A DNA stretch of 11,336 bases from a bacterium (GCA_024278345.1 JAJRTK010000534.1:1-11336); one strand, 5' to 3'; counted from the first letter of the stretch, positions 1 through 7,399 are shown. Numbers and translations are program-made. The notes: generated from the sequence alone by a model not told the origin.

Positions 1-497
1 CGTGGACTTGTCAACCGGATCTGATAGGTCCCCCCTACTCGCTCCGTCTCTGGCTCGCTTGTACTGAGGGCATGCACTCGCTTCTCCGCCTCCCTCTTGA
101 GCTTCCGCAGCCTCAAAAGCTCGTGGCATATCACCTGCACCACCGGCTGTTCGCCCTTGCTCGCCACCACTCCTGTACTGATGGCTGACGACGCTATCAC
201 ACCCTCAATCTTTGCCTGCGAAAGCCCTGCTCCTCCTGCTTTTCGCATCAGCTTGGCCGCGCATTCCTTCTCCTTGGCTACCTCCCGGGCACTCCCATAG
301 TGGCAAAGTGGCTCAAGCTGCGCTACTGACCCAAACTTGAGGAGTCGCTCCAGCTCCGGTCGGTACGTCGCCAACTTACCTTCCAGACGACCCAACAGGT
401 TTTGGTACATCTGAGCATACATACTCATCTCCTCGATCGAGGCCCGGAGCTCAGGATCCACCTCTGGCCGCAACGGCCACTTCTCTGACCGGCCCAT
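1..497 (-). pseudogene. IS110-family-like transposase fragment, open at left edge
   Basis: A minus-strand frame stays open from an ATG at 497 down to the window edge, about 165 codons, and upstream in frame it is closed by a stop at 531-533. Two stretches resemble the region between the two domains of IS110-family transposases. One is YRPELERLLKFGS, like the 'YFPEL..LF' segment. The other runs from GLSQAKIEGVIASS to a charged helix around CHELLRLRKLKREAEKRVHAL. The helix is normally followed by a 'SIPGIG' transposase_20 motif, and here the frame leaves the window at that point, reading RLTSP. The N-terminal RuvC-like DEDD catalytic domain is not encoded upstream in any frame I can read, so this is probably a 5'-truncated remnant. 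The match is by pattern memory only. An unrelated coiled protein starting at 497, where a weak AGAGAAGAG precedes the ATG, is possible. Confidence 0.5.
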
Positions 498-712
498 GAG
501 GCTCTTCTCTTTCCGGTCCCGTGCATATCCTCAAGCCCGGCATTCCTTGGCTCTCGCGAGGATTGATCGACGCGGGAAGGTGAAGCCCGAGGGCTCGCCG
601 CAGGGGCAGGGGGTGGTGACGGGCGAGTGGCGGCGGACGGATTGCCGCCGATGCGAGCGGAACGCAAGACAAAAAAAAGGCATTCCGAAAGAAGAGTCGT
701 TTCTGCTTCTGC

Positions 713-742
713 TTGCCAGATTTCCCTGAAAAGCTCTATGAA
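713..742 (+). promoter_or_regulatory. Possible sigma70-type promoter for the AtuA-acyltransferase-gpsA operon
   Basis: TTGCCA at 713-718 matches the -35 consensus in 5 of 6 bases. TATGAA at 737-742 matches the -10 consensus in 4 of 6. The spacing is 18 bases, and transcription would start roughly 50 bases before the GTG start at 802. Such matches arise by chance, and the organism's sigma factors are unknown, so this is only a candidate. Confidence 0.2.
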
Positions 743-788
743 GGTGTCTGGGGCTTGGCCTTGGAATGGGGTATGCAGATGGAAACCT

Positions 789-793
789 GGAGG
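789..793 (+). promoter_or_regulatory. Shine-Dalgarno site that sets the AtuA-family start at 802
   Basis: GGAGG lies 8 bases before a GTG at 802. The in-frame ATG further upstream at 766 has no comparable site. The family normally begins a few residues before its RIGNGQGFWGDS segment, which also fits the GTG start. Confidence 0.7.
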
Positions 794-801
794 ACACCAC
801 T

Positions 802-2172
802 GTGAGTGCAAGGGTAAGAATTGGCAACGGTCAGGGTTTCTGGGGTGACAGCATTGATGCTCCGGTGGAGCTCATTGAAGGCGGCCCCATCGACTATGTG
901 GGGCTCGATTATCTGGCGGAAGTCACCCTTTCCATCATGATGAATCAGAAGCTCAAGGATCCTTCCAAGGGTTATGCTCGGGATTTTCTGGAGCTTGTCC
1001 GGCGAGTCTTGCCCACGCTGGTGGAGAAAAATATCCGGATCATCACCAATGCCGGCGGCCTCAACCCCGAGGCTTGCCGGGAAGGCGTTTTCTCAGTGGC
1101 ACGCGATCTTGGGATCAGCGGGTTCCGTGTGGCGACGGTGGTTGGCGACGATCTCATGGGGCGGATGGACGATCTTTTGGAGGCGGGCCACGAGCTAAGA
1201 AACATGGATACGGGGGAGCCGATCCGGGCGGTGCGAAACGCGGTGAGCTCGGCCAATGCATACATTGGCGCACGTCCCATCGTAGAGGCCCTGGAGCAGG
1301 ATGCGTTGATCGTCCTCACCGGGCGCTCCACGGATACGGCTCTGACGTTGGCTCCGTTTGTCCACGAGCTCAAGATTCCGTGGGACGACTGGGACCGTTT
1401 GGCGGCTGGGACGATTGCCGGGCATATCCTGGAGTGCGGAGGTCAAGCGACGGGCGGGAATTACACTCACTGGCGGGATGTTCCGGAGATGGATCGTCTG
1501 GGCTATCCCATCGTAGAGATGTGGGAGGACGGGAGTTTCGTCGTGACGAAGCATGAAGGCACGGGCGGTCTGGTGAGCGTCGGCACGGTGAGCGAGCAGC
1601 TCGTCTATGAGATGGGTGATCCAAGCTCGTATATTACGCCGGATGTGGTGGCCCACTTCGACACGATCCATCTGGCGCGGGAAGGGCCAAACCGGGTGCT
1701 GGTCTTTGGCATCAAGGGCTCGCCCCGGACGGGCACGCTCAAGGTGTCGGCCTCCTATCTGAAGGGGTTCAAGGCCGCGGGTCAGTTGACGGTGGTGGGT
1801 CCGGACGCTCTGGAAAAGGCGGCGTTCGCCGCGGATCTGGTGTGGAAACGTCTGGAGCGGGCGGGAGTGACTTTCGCCCGTGAAGATCGTTCCGTGGAGT
1901 TTCTGGGGTACAATTCTTGTCTGGAAGGGATACCCATAGAGAAGGTGCGTCCCCACGAGGTTGTCCTCCGCATCGCCGTCCGAGACGCCGATTATGAGAA
2001 AGTGGCCCGTTTCGGGAAGGAGATCGCGCCATTGGTGACGACGGGTCCGCCGGGGGTTACCGGGTTTGCTGGCGGTCGGCCCAAGCCATCGCCCGTGGTG
2101 GCTTATTGGCCGGCGCTCCTGCCGCGAGAAGAAGTGGAGCCGCGGCTCCGCGTTCACGTTGAATCGATTTGA
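802..2172 (+). CDS. AtuA-family (DUF1446) acyclic terpene utilization-like protein
   Basis: This is a 456-residue protein starting at GTG 802. The alternative ATG at 766 would add 12 residues with no ribosome site. Family motifs run in the expected order: RIGNGQGFWGDS near the N-terminus, TNAGG at about 82-86 followed by LNPEAC, GRSTD at about 174-178, GHILECGGQATGG at about 207-219, and KHEGTGGLVS at about 250. AtuA is named from the Pseudomonas acyclic terpene (citronellol/geraniol) degradation cluster. Relatives commonly sit with acyl-CoA carboxylase and dehydrogenase genes, but the biochemical role of AtuA itself is not settled. No signal peptide or membrane segment is seen, so it is probably cytosolic. 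It is the first gene of a tight operon, 30 bases before its usual C-terminal partner. No carboxylase or acyl-CoA dehydrogenase gene is in this window, so a terpene substrate cannot be inferred. The family call is firm and the function is open. Confidence 0.88.
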   Translation: MSARVRIGNGQGFWGDSIDAPVELIEGGPIDYVGLDYLAEVTLSIMMNQKLKDPSKGYARDFLELVRRVLPTLVEKNIRIITNAGGLNPEACREGVFSVARDLGISGFRVATVVGDDLMGRMDDLLEAGHELRNMDTGEPIRAVRNAVSSANAYIGARPIVEALEQDALIVLTGRSTDTALTLAPFVHELKIPWDDWDRLAAGTIAGHILECGGQATGGNYTHWRDVPEMDRLGYPIVEMWEDGSFVVTKHEGTGGLVSVGTVSEQLVYEMGDPSSYITPDVVAHFDTIHLAREGPNRVLVFGIKGSPRTGTLKVSASYLKGFKAAGQLTVVGPDALEKAAFAADLVWKRLERAGVTFAREDRSVEFLGYNSCLEGIPIEKVRPHEVVLRIAVRDADYEKVARFGKEIAPLVTTGPPGVTGFAGGRPKPSPVVAYWPALLPREEVEPRLRVHVESI

Positions 2173-2202
2173 CATGGTTGTTCCGAAAAACTTGAGGATC
2201 GT

Positions 2203-2565
2203 ATGAAGCTTCCACTCCGAAAACTGGCCCACGCCCGGTCCGGCGACAAGGGAGATGGCTCCAATGTGGGACTCATCGCCCAGAGCGCCGAGGCATGGAC
2301 GATCATCCAAGAACAGGTGACGGCTCCGGCGGTGAAAGCACATTTTGCCTCCATCTGCCGGGGTTCCGTCCTTCGTTACGAGATCCCCACTCTCCGCGCT
2401 TTGAACTTCATTCTGAAAGATTCTTTGGGCGGCGGAGGCACCGAAAGCCTAAAGACCGATGCTCAGGGAAAAGCCCATGGCCAGCTTCTTCTGTACATGG
2501 AAGTGGAGGTTCCTGACGACTCCCCCATCCACGGAGTAGAATCCGAAGGTTCCCAAGGCACCTGA
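2203..2565 (+). CDS. AtuA-associated C-terminal-domain protein (stand-alone)
   Basis: This 120-residue protein carries the signatures of the small ferredoxin-fold-like domain that in many AtuA proteins forms the C-terminal end. HARSGDKGDGSNVGL is at about residues 10-24 and ALNFILKDSLGGGG at about 66-79. The end of the domain reads GQLLLYMEVEVP. Here it is a separate gene, 30 bases after the AtuA-family gene, so the two products probably form a complex. The ATG at 2203 is preceded by GAGG (2194-2197) with a 5-base spacer. The last 15 or so residues (DDSPIHGVESEGSQGT) are polar and look like a tail rather than part of the domain. No catalytic residues are known to me for this domain. It is probably translated from the same message as its neighbours. 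Confidence 0.85.
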   Translation: MKLPLRKLAHARSGDKGDGSNVGLIAQSAEAWTIIQEQVTAPAVKAHFASICRGSVLRYEIPTLRALNFILKDSLGGGGTESLKTDAQGKAHGQLLLYMEVEVPDDSPIHGVESEGSQGT

Positions 2566-2579
2566 CCCGAGAGGACGAG

Positions 2580-4205
2580 ATGAAACCCGAAGACCGAGAA
2601 CGCATCGTTAGCGACGTGGTCGGTCGGATCCTCGACCGCGAAATGCGGCTGGCGGCCGATGATCCTTCCCGCCTGGAAGAAGTCATCGCAGAAACCATCT
2701 ACCATGAGCTGGCGCGGCTCAAGCGAGAGAAGTCCACGCCGGAAACAGCCAAGGAGACGGCCACGCTCAAGAAGCTCCGAGGCCGGCTGCTGCGCGTCTC
2801 TGAAACGGAAAAACGAGACATCCTCAAGGGGATGATCCGCCGGTTCGTCAACGAGGTTCTGGGCAACTTTTCGCCTAGGGTGTACCAGCTTAGCACACGG
2901 GTGATCCCCGCGGGGCTGAGCCTTCTTCTCAACGCCCTCAGCCCCAAGCGGATGCTGTCAAATCTGCCGCATCTGCCGGACTTTCAGGAGCAGATTCGCC
3001 TCAAGGGCGAAATTGCGCAGATTCGTTCTCTCATGGACAAGGGCACTCTGATCCTGACGCCGACTCACTCGAGTAATCTTGATTCCCTTGTGGTGGGCTA
3101 TTCGCTCTTCGCTTTGGGGCTGCCGCCCTTCGTCTACGGCGCTGGACTAAACCTCTTCGCGAACCCGTTCCTGTCGTTCTTCATGAACAACCTTGGCGCA
3201 TACAAGGTAGACCGAAAGAAAAAGGCACCTCTTTACAAGGAAGTCCTCAAGGAATATTCAACCTGCTCGTTGGAGCTTGGCTACCCGAACCTCTTCTTTC
3301 CTGGCGGCACGCGCTCCCGGAGCGGAGCCGTGGAGCAAAAGCTGAAGCTGGGCCTTCTGGGGTGTGGTCTCCGGGCCTACATCAACAATCTCCGTGCAGG
3401 CAAGGCGAAACCTCGCGTCTATATCGTTCCCTGCACGCTCTCTTACGAGATGGTTCTGGAGGCTGAAACCCTCGTCGATGACTTTTTGAAGGAGAAGGGG
3501 AAGAACCGCTATATTATCACGGATGACGAGTTTTCCCGGCCGCGGAAGGTTCTGAACTTTATTCAGTCACTCTTTGCATTGGACAGCCATATCGAGATCA
3601 CTTTCTCCACGGCTCTCGATCCCCTGGGAAATCGGGTGGACATGCAGGGCAACTCTCTCGATCCAAAGGGGCGGCCCATCGATCTGGCCCGTTTCGTCCA
3701 TGACCTCGATGGCAAACCGGCGACGTCAGCTCAGCGGGATCGAGAGTATACACGGGAGCTTGGAGAAGCCGTCGCCCAAGCCTATCTCCGTGACAATGTT
3801 CTGATGTCGACGCATCTGGCTGCTTACGCGACTTTTTCCGTGCTGGTGGAGATCAACGATCAACTCAGTCTTTTCAAGCTACTCCGAACCGGTGGAATCT
3901 ACGAAAGCGTTCCCGTGGCGGACGTGGTTTCTCGCCTCAAGTCGCTCCTCCAGGTGGTGGAAGATCTCATGGCCAGGGGCCGGGTCCGCCTTGACGAAGA
4001 TCTTGACGGACTGCCCGCGGAGGACATTCTGGCGCTTGCTCTAAAGTATTTCGGCTCCTACTATTCTGGCAATCCGGCTATCGAGCGGAAGGGCAACCGC
4101 CTCTTCGCCCGCCAGATGAACCTTCTTTACTATTACTCCAACCGATTGCAGGGGTACGGTATCAACTCTCTTCTTGAGAGAAGAAACGAGGTGGGAGCAC
4201 CATGA
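2580..4205 (+). CDS. PlsB-like glycerol-3-phosphate 1-O-acyltransferase
   Basis: This 541-residue protein should transfer an acyl group from acyl-CoA or acyl-ACP to sn-glycerol-3-phosphate, the first step of phospholipid synthesis. The acyltransferase core shows the HX4D motif as THSSNLD (His163, Asp168), motif II as GAYKVDR (206-212), motif III as FFPGGTRSRSG (239-249) and motif IV around IVPCTLSYE (282-290). In motif III the usual Glu of FPEGTRS/FVEGGRS is Gly242. The C-terminal part resembles the PlsB C-terminal domain, with RDNVLMSTHLAAYATFSVL at about 404-422 and LLYYYSNRL at about 515-523. At 541 residues it is shorter than E. coli PlsB (about 807) and lacks much of its N-terminal extension. 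The segment LLLNAL and the hydrophobic patch near 169-200 suggest peripheral membrane association. The ATG at 2580 follows GAGG (2571-2574), 14 bases after the previous stop. Its stop overlaps the gpsA start by 4 bases. A related lysophosphatidate or DHAP acyltransferase activity is the main alternative. Confidence 0.85.
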   Translation: MKPEDRERIVSDVVGRILDREMRLAADDPSRLEEVIAETIYHELARLKREKSTPETAKETATLKKLRGRLLRVSETEKRDILKGMIRRFVNEVLGNFSPRVYQLSTRVIPAGLSLLLNALSPKRMLSNLPHLPDFQEQIRLKGEIAQIRSLMDKGTLILTPTHSSNLDSLVVGYSLFALGLPPFVYGAGLNLFANPFLSFFMNNLGAYKVDRKKKAPLYKEVLKEYSTCSLELGYPNLFFPGGTRSRSGAVEQKLKLGLLGCGLRAYINNLRAGKAKPRVYIVPCTLSYEMVLEAETLVDDFLKEKGKNRYIITDDEFSRPRKVLNFIQSLFALDSHIEITFSTALDPLGNRVDMQGNSLDPKGRPIDLARFVHDLDGKPATSAQRDREYTRELGEAVAQAYLRDNVLMSTHLAAYATFSVLVEINDQLSLFKLLRTGGIYESVPVADVVSRLKSLLQVVEDLMARGRVRLDEDLDGLPAEDILALALKYFGSYYSGNPAIERKGNRLFARQMNLLYYYSNRLQGYGINSLLERRNEVGAP

Positions 4206-5206
4206 AAAGAGTCGGCGTCATCGGAGGGGGTAGCTGGGGCACCTCCATCGCGAATATTTTGGGCCTCAATGGATTCGAAGCTCTGCTCTATGTACGGAAT
4301 CCCGAGCAGCGGCAAGAGATCAACGAAGAGCACCAGAACTCCCGGTACCTTCGGGGATTCGACCTTTCGCCCAAGGTCCGGGCCGTGGAAACCGTGGAAG
4401 AGGCAGCCCGCAATTCCAAGCTCATCATCATGGTGGTGCCGACGAAGGTCTTTCGGCCCGTGGCGCGGGAATTGGGTGAGTACGTCCAGGGGGATCAGAT
4501 GATCCTCAGCGCTTCCAAGGGGTTCGAGCTCAGCACCTTCAAGAGGATGACCCAGATTCTTCGGGAAGAGACCTGTTGCCGAAAGATCGGCGCTCTTTCC
4601 GGCCCCAATCTGGCCAAGGAGATCATGCAGGGTCAACCCTGTGCCACAGTGGTGGCGTCCCGGTATGAGGAGGTGGCTCAGGCCGGAGCCCGGGTGCTTC
4701 ACTCGTCGCGGTGCCGGGTCTACCTCAACGATGATCTCGTTGGCGTCGAAGTGGGCGGCGCCATGAAGAACATTTACGCCATTGCGGCAGGCATCCTGTC
4801 CGGCTTGGGGCTTGGGGCAAACACCCAGGCCATGATGGTGACCCGGGGCCTTGCCGAGATGAGGCGGGTGGGACAGAGGCTCGGCGCTGTCAAGGAGACC
4901 TTCATGGGACTAGCGGGAATCGGCGATCTCATGGTGACTTGCGGGAGCGCCCTGAGCCGGAACTTTCGGGTCGGCCTTGGGCTGGGAAAAGGCCAGACTC
5001 TGGAGGAGGTCCTGGATTCCCTGGGCATGGTGGCGGAGGGCGTCCGAACCACCAAAGCGGTCCATCTCTATGCAAAACAAGAGAAAATCTACGTTCCCAT
5101 CGCAGAGGCCATGCACCGCGTGCTCCACGAAGGCATGGCCATTAGTGAGGTCGTGGGCGATCTGATGAAGCGCCGGGCCAGATACGAAGTGGACGACATC
5201 GCCTGA
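4202..5206 (+). CDS. gpsA: NAD(P)-dependent glycerol-3-phosphate dehydrogenase GpsA
   Basis: This 334-residue protein has the usual length for the family and reduces dihydroxyacetone phosphate to sn-glycerol-3-phosphate in the cytosol. The N-terminal Rossmann motif is GGGSWGTSIA (8-17; glycines at 8, 10 and 13). The substrate-binding and catalytic parts follow: SASKGFE with Lys106, SGPNLAKEI near 133-141, and GGAMKNIYAIA with the catalytic Lys at position 189. After these comes the C-terminal segment with GLAGIGDLMVTC and SRNFRVGLGLGKG. All key residues appear intact. The ATG at 4202 lies inside the end of the acyltransferase gene (ATGA overlap) and follows GGGAG at 4193-4197. The overlap implies translational coupling and a shared message. 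The product is the substrate of the acyltransferase encoded just before it. Confidence 0.95.
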   Translation: MKRVGVIGGGSWGTSIANILGLNGFEALLYVRNPEQRQEINEEHQNSRYLRGFDLSPKVRAVETVEEAARNSKLIIMVVPTKVFRPVARELGEYVQGDQMILSASKGFELSTFKRMTQILREETCCRKIGALSGPNLAKEIMQGQPCATVVASRYEEVAQAGARVLHSSRCRVYLNDDLVGVEVGGAMKNIYAIAAGILSGLGLGANTQAMMVTRGLAEMRRVGQRLGAVKETFMGLAGIGDLMVTCGSALSRNFRVGLGLGKGQTLEEVLDSLGMVAEGVRTTKAVHLYAKQEKIYVPIAEAMHRVLHEGMAISEVVGDLMKRRARYEVDDIA

Positions 5207-5264
5207 TCTTGATCACCATGCCCGGTCGCTGTTCTCGGCGCTGATGCTTGCACGCCATTGCCAC

Positions 5265-6437
5265 CTACCTTCGCTCAACGAGGAAGAGCTGTTCCGTGAC
5301 ATGAATCGACCGGTTGTTGAAGTTTCGACTACCCCGGAATGCGTTGTACGGCACTTCGAACGTCTCAACAGACCCAAAACTCCCAAGAAGAGACCGCATC
5401 CGCACGGGCGATATGAAGCCCTCGTTGTTGAAGGAGATCAACAGGAACGACGCGTCGAGAGATTCCAGCAAGTCACGGAGCAACGGCAAGGCCCGCGCCC
5501 GCACGTTGTAGCCTGATCGCCGCCAGTCCGCGGGTATCCCGGAAACGCGGCTGATGTGGTTTGGCCGCTCATAGTGAATCAGCAAGTTCAGCATGAAGTA
5601 GTTCGATCCATACGGATGCTGATTGTAGGGCGGATCAATGTAGGCTAGATCGAGCCCTCTTAGCTGCTTGGCGAGCTTGTTCGCGTCTTCTTCGTGGACT
5701 TCGTGCTCGCATTCAAAGTTGCTCAGGACAGGGACCTCAAGCCTGATCTCACCAAGGATACGCTTCAGTGCATCGGAGCCACTTCCGCCAAACTGACCCA
5801 CTCCTGTCGCACGATTCTTGTAGAAACCCTTGAAGACCCCGGCTGTGTTTGCGTGAATGGAGGCCTGACTCAGAAGCGGAGCCAAGAGTAAGTCTCTCAT
5901 CTCGCGGGGTACCGTGTCGATGAGGCGCCGATAGTTGTCCAAGCGTCGCGCATTGGTCTTCGTGTAGAAGACTCGGTCGTCCTTCGTGATCCGGTTCTCG
6001 TCTCGTGGCGCGTAGAGTTCTTCAATGAACCCGATCGGCAGAGGTTCCGTCAGAACGCACGCATTGAAGTCAGAGACGATCTGAGAGAGGAAGTGGAGAT
6101 CGACCGTCGTTCGATTTCTCAGGTAGCAACGTGCCATGACTGCCGCGTAGCTCTCAAGGTCGTTGCTGATCACCAGGGAGGAGTAGGCCTTTAAGAACCG
6201 AGATACGACGCCGGAGCCGCTGAACGCGTCCAAGACGACGAGTCGTGGCTTGCGGAGGCGGCGCTTGATCAGCTCCACGGCCTCACCGATGTGGGCTAGA
6301 AGGGCGCGCTTGTTCCCGATGTAGGTCAGCAGTTGCTGGGACAGGTAACGCGGATTCTCGGCCATCGGGTCGTCTGCCCAAAGGGCCAACTGGCGTGCTT
6401 CGCCCGCCGCAAGGTGCCGTTCTTCGTGTTCCGCCAC
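5265..6437 (-). CDS. D12-class adenine-specific DNA methyltransferase
   Basis: This enzyme transfers a methyl group from SAM to N6 of adenine in DNA. From the GTG at 6437 it is 390 residues. In that numbering, motif X is YIGNKR (39-44), motif I is DAFSGSG (70-76) and catalytic motif IV is DPPY (268-271), followed by NQHPYGSNYF. The order X-I-TRD-IV is the alpha or D12 arrangement, and the long segment between I and IV would be the target-recognition region. The recognition sequence cannot be read from the protein. The frame continues upstream to a TTG at 6602 that overlaps the neighbouring gene. GTG 6437 is preferred because GGAGGG lies 8 bases before it; ATG at 6494 and 6365 are alternatives. 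No restriction endonuclease lies next to it, so it may be a solitary methyltransferase. Lines I counted by hand are about 54% G+C against about 65% in neighbours, suggesting acquisition by transfer. Confidence 0.85.
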   Translation of the reverse strand: MAEHEERHLAAGEARQLALWADDPMAENPRYLSQQLLTYIGNKRALLAHIGEAVELIKRRLRKPRLVVLDAFSGSGVVSRFLKAYSSLVISNDLESYAAVMARCYLRNRTTVDLHFLSQIVSDFNACVLTEPLPIGFIEELYAPRDENRITKDDRVFYTKTNARRLDNYRRLIDTVPREMRDLLLAPLLSQASIHANTAGVFKGFYKNRATGVGQFGGSGSDALKRILGEIRLEVPVLSNFECEHEVHEEDANKLAKQLRGLDLAYIDPPYNQHPYGSNYFMLNLLIHYERPNHISRVSGIPADWRRSGYNVRARALPLLRDLLESLDASFLLISFNNEGFISPVRMRSLLGSFGSVETFEVPYNAFRGSRNFNNRSIHVTEQLFLVERR

Positions 6438-6445
6438 TTTCCAGT

Positions 6446-6451
6446 CCCTCC
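6446..6451 (-). promoter_or_regulatory. Shine-Dalgarno site supporting the methyltransferase GTG start
   Basis: On the minus strand this reads GGAGGG and lies 8 bases before the GTG at 6437. The other in-frame starts (TTG 6602, ATG 6494, ATG 6485, ATG 6365) have no comparable site. With this start the gene no longer overlaps the short-chain dehydrogenase. Confidence 0.5.
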
Positions 6452-6567
6452 ATTTCGGCACTTGGCGTCGAACATCCCTCGCCATGGCCTGCATCCGCGG
6501 GTCGCCCTGGCGCCACGGCAGACTGCCTGGCAATCCGTCATGGGAGCTACGGGAGCAAACGGCAAGA

Positions 6568-7383
6568 TCATCCGGACCCAGGTCGTCGATTCTTGGGCGC
6601 AAAGCGGGTTAGAACGAAGTGAACGAGGCCCGGAAGGTGCCGCCCGAACCAAGCTGCCACGCGGCCGTGGAGAGTGAACTGGTATTCCCGTTTTCGCCGG
6701 GCAATGGCCTTCACCATGACCTTGGCGGCTTTGTCCGCCGGCCACATGAGCTTGGCCGGCCGCTTGTCCGTCCGATCCGGGTGGAACCGCCCCCGGTTGT
6801 CTACCTGTGCGATCTCGCTCTGGACAAAACCCGGGTGAAGGAGAGAACAACTGACACCTGTGCCGTGAAGCTCCTGGGAGAGCGCGAGTCCAATGGCCCG
6901 TAGAGCATACTTCGACGCGCAATAGGCCGAGCTCCCGGCTATACTGATATGGCCCATGACGCTAGCTACCAGAGCCAGGCGGCCGGAGGATCTCCGAAGA
7001 TGGGGCAGCGCATGGCGGGCCGTGCTCACGGCGCCGAAGAGATTGACCCCGAATTGCAGGCGCCATTCCGCATCAGTGAGCTTCTCGAAAGGGCCGCTCA
7101 CGCCCATGCCTGCGTTCGCCACGACGACATCCAGCCGGCCGAACTCTTTGACGATGCGGGTGACCGCATCATCCACGGCACGATCATCCGTGACATCACA
7201 GGGAACAGCGAGCCCCTTCTTGCCGGAAGCCTCGATCTCAGAAACGACGGCGGAGAGCTTGTCAGAACGGCGCCCGCTAACGGCGACATGGGCCCCCTGA
7301 GCCGCAAACTCCAAAGCCAATGCGCGACCGATACCGCTGCCTCCGCCAGTGATCCAAACGATTTTATCGTTGAAGATTCCCAT
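6568..7383 (-). CDS. Short-chain dehydrogenase/reductase (SDR)
   Basis: This is a 271-residue classical SDR, an NAD(P)-dependent oxidoreductase with a Rossmann fold. Cofactor motif TGGGSGIG is at 12-19, with NAG at 90-92. The catalytic tetrad is Asn114, Ser141, Tyr154 and Lys158 (YCASK). SGRRSDK after the second strand (Arg38 and Arg39) hints at NADP(H) preference. The ending, HPGFVQSEI followed by a basic tail of about 60 residues with the hydrophobic stretch LPGLVHFVLTRF, resembles SDRs that peripherally contact membranes. The substrate cannot be told. The frame is open for 51 more codons upstream, but ATG 7383 begins directly before the first beta strand and has AGGAGAG at a 9-base spacing. 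It lies 58 bases after ptrB on the same strand and may be read from the same message. Confidence 0.9.
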   Translation of the reverse strand: MGIFNDKIVWITGGGSGIGRALALEFAAQGAHVAVSGRRSDKLSAVVSEIEASGKKGLAVPCDVTDDRAVDDAVTRIVKEFGRLDVVVANAGMGVSGPFEKLTDAEWRLQFGVNLFGAVSTARHALPHLRRSSGRLALVASVMGHISIAGSSAYCASKYALRAIGLALSQELHGTGVSCSLLHPGFVQSEIAQVDNRGRFHPDRTDKRPAKLMWPADKAAKVMVKAIARRKREYQFTLHGRVAAWFGRHLPGLVHFVLTRFAPKNRRPGSG

Positions 7384-7392
7384 ACTCTGGTT

Positions 7393-7399
7393 CTCTCCT
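7393..7399 (-). promoter_or_regulatory. Shine-Dalgarno site of the SDR gene
   Basis: It reads AGGAGAG on the minus strand, 9 bases before ATG 7383. It decides this start over the longer open frame that would run into the 3' end of ptrB. Confidence 0.65.

Larger units (their letters stand above)
498..801. other. Intergenic region between transposase remnant and AtuA-family gene
   Basis: This stretch of about 300 bases lies between a leftward frame and a rightward operon. Short open frames cross it on both strands, but none has recognisable protein sequence or a good ribosome site. It contains a perfect 6-bp inverted repeat, CGGCGG at 631-636 and CCGCCG at 645-650, with an 8-base loop. No T-tract follows it on either strand, so I do not call a terminator. 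It also has an A-rich stretch at about 669-679 (AAAAAAAA) and a weak sigma70-like promoter listed separately. Any IS end that once bordered the transposase remnant should lie here, but I see no clear terminal repeat. Confidence 0.5.

Noticed and set aside
97-300. Plus-strand open frame of 67 codons
   Set aside because: It is the antisense of the transposase-like frame, has no ribosome site and no recognisable protein sequence.
631-650. Perfect 6-bp inverted repeat as a terminator
   Set aside because: No T-tract follows on either strand; the nearby A-run lies on the wrong side for a minus-strand terminator.
766-801. ATG 766 as the start of the AtuA-family gene
   Set aside because: No Shine-Dalgarno site precedes it and the added residues do not fit the family; GTG 802 has GGAGG at good spacing.
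1195-2343. Minus-strand open frame of 382 codons
   Set aside because: It lies antisense across the AtuA-family gene and shows no family motifs; it is a by-product of codon bias in the real gene.
5204-5215. TGATC-TT-GATCA repeat at the gpsA stop as a bidirectional terminator
   Set aside because: Five-bp arms with a two-base loop and no T-tract are too weak to call.
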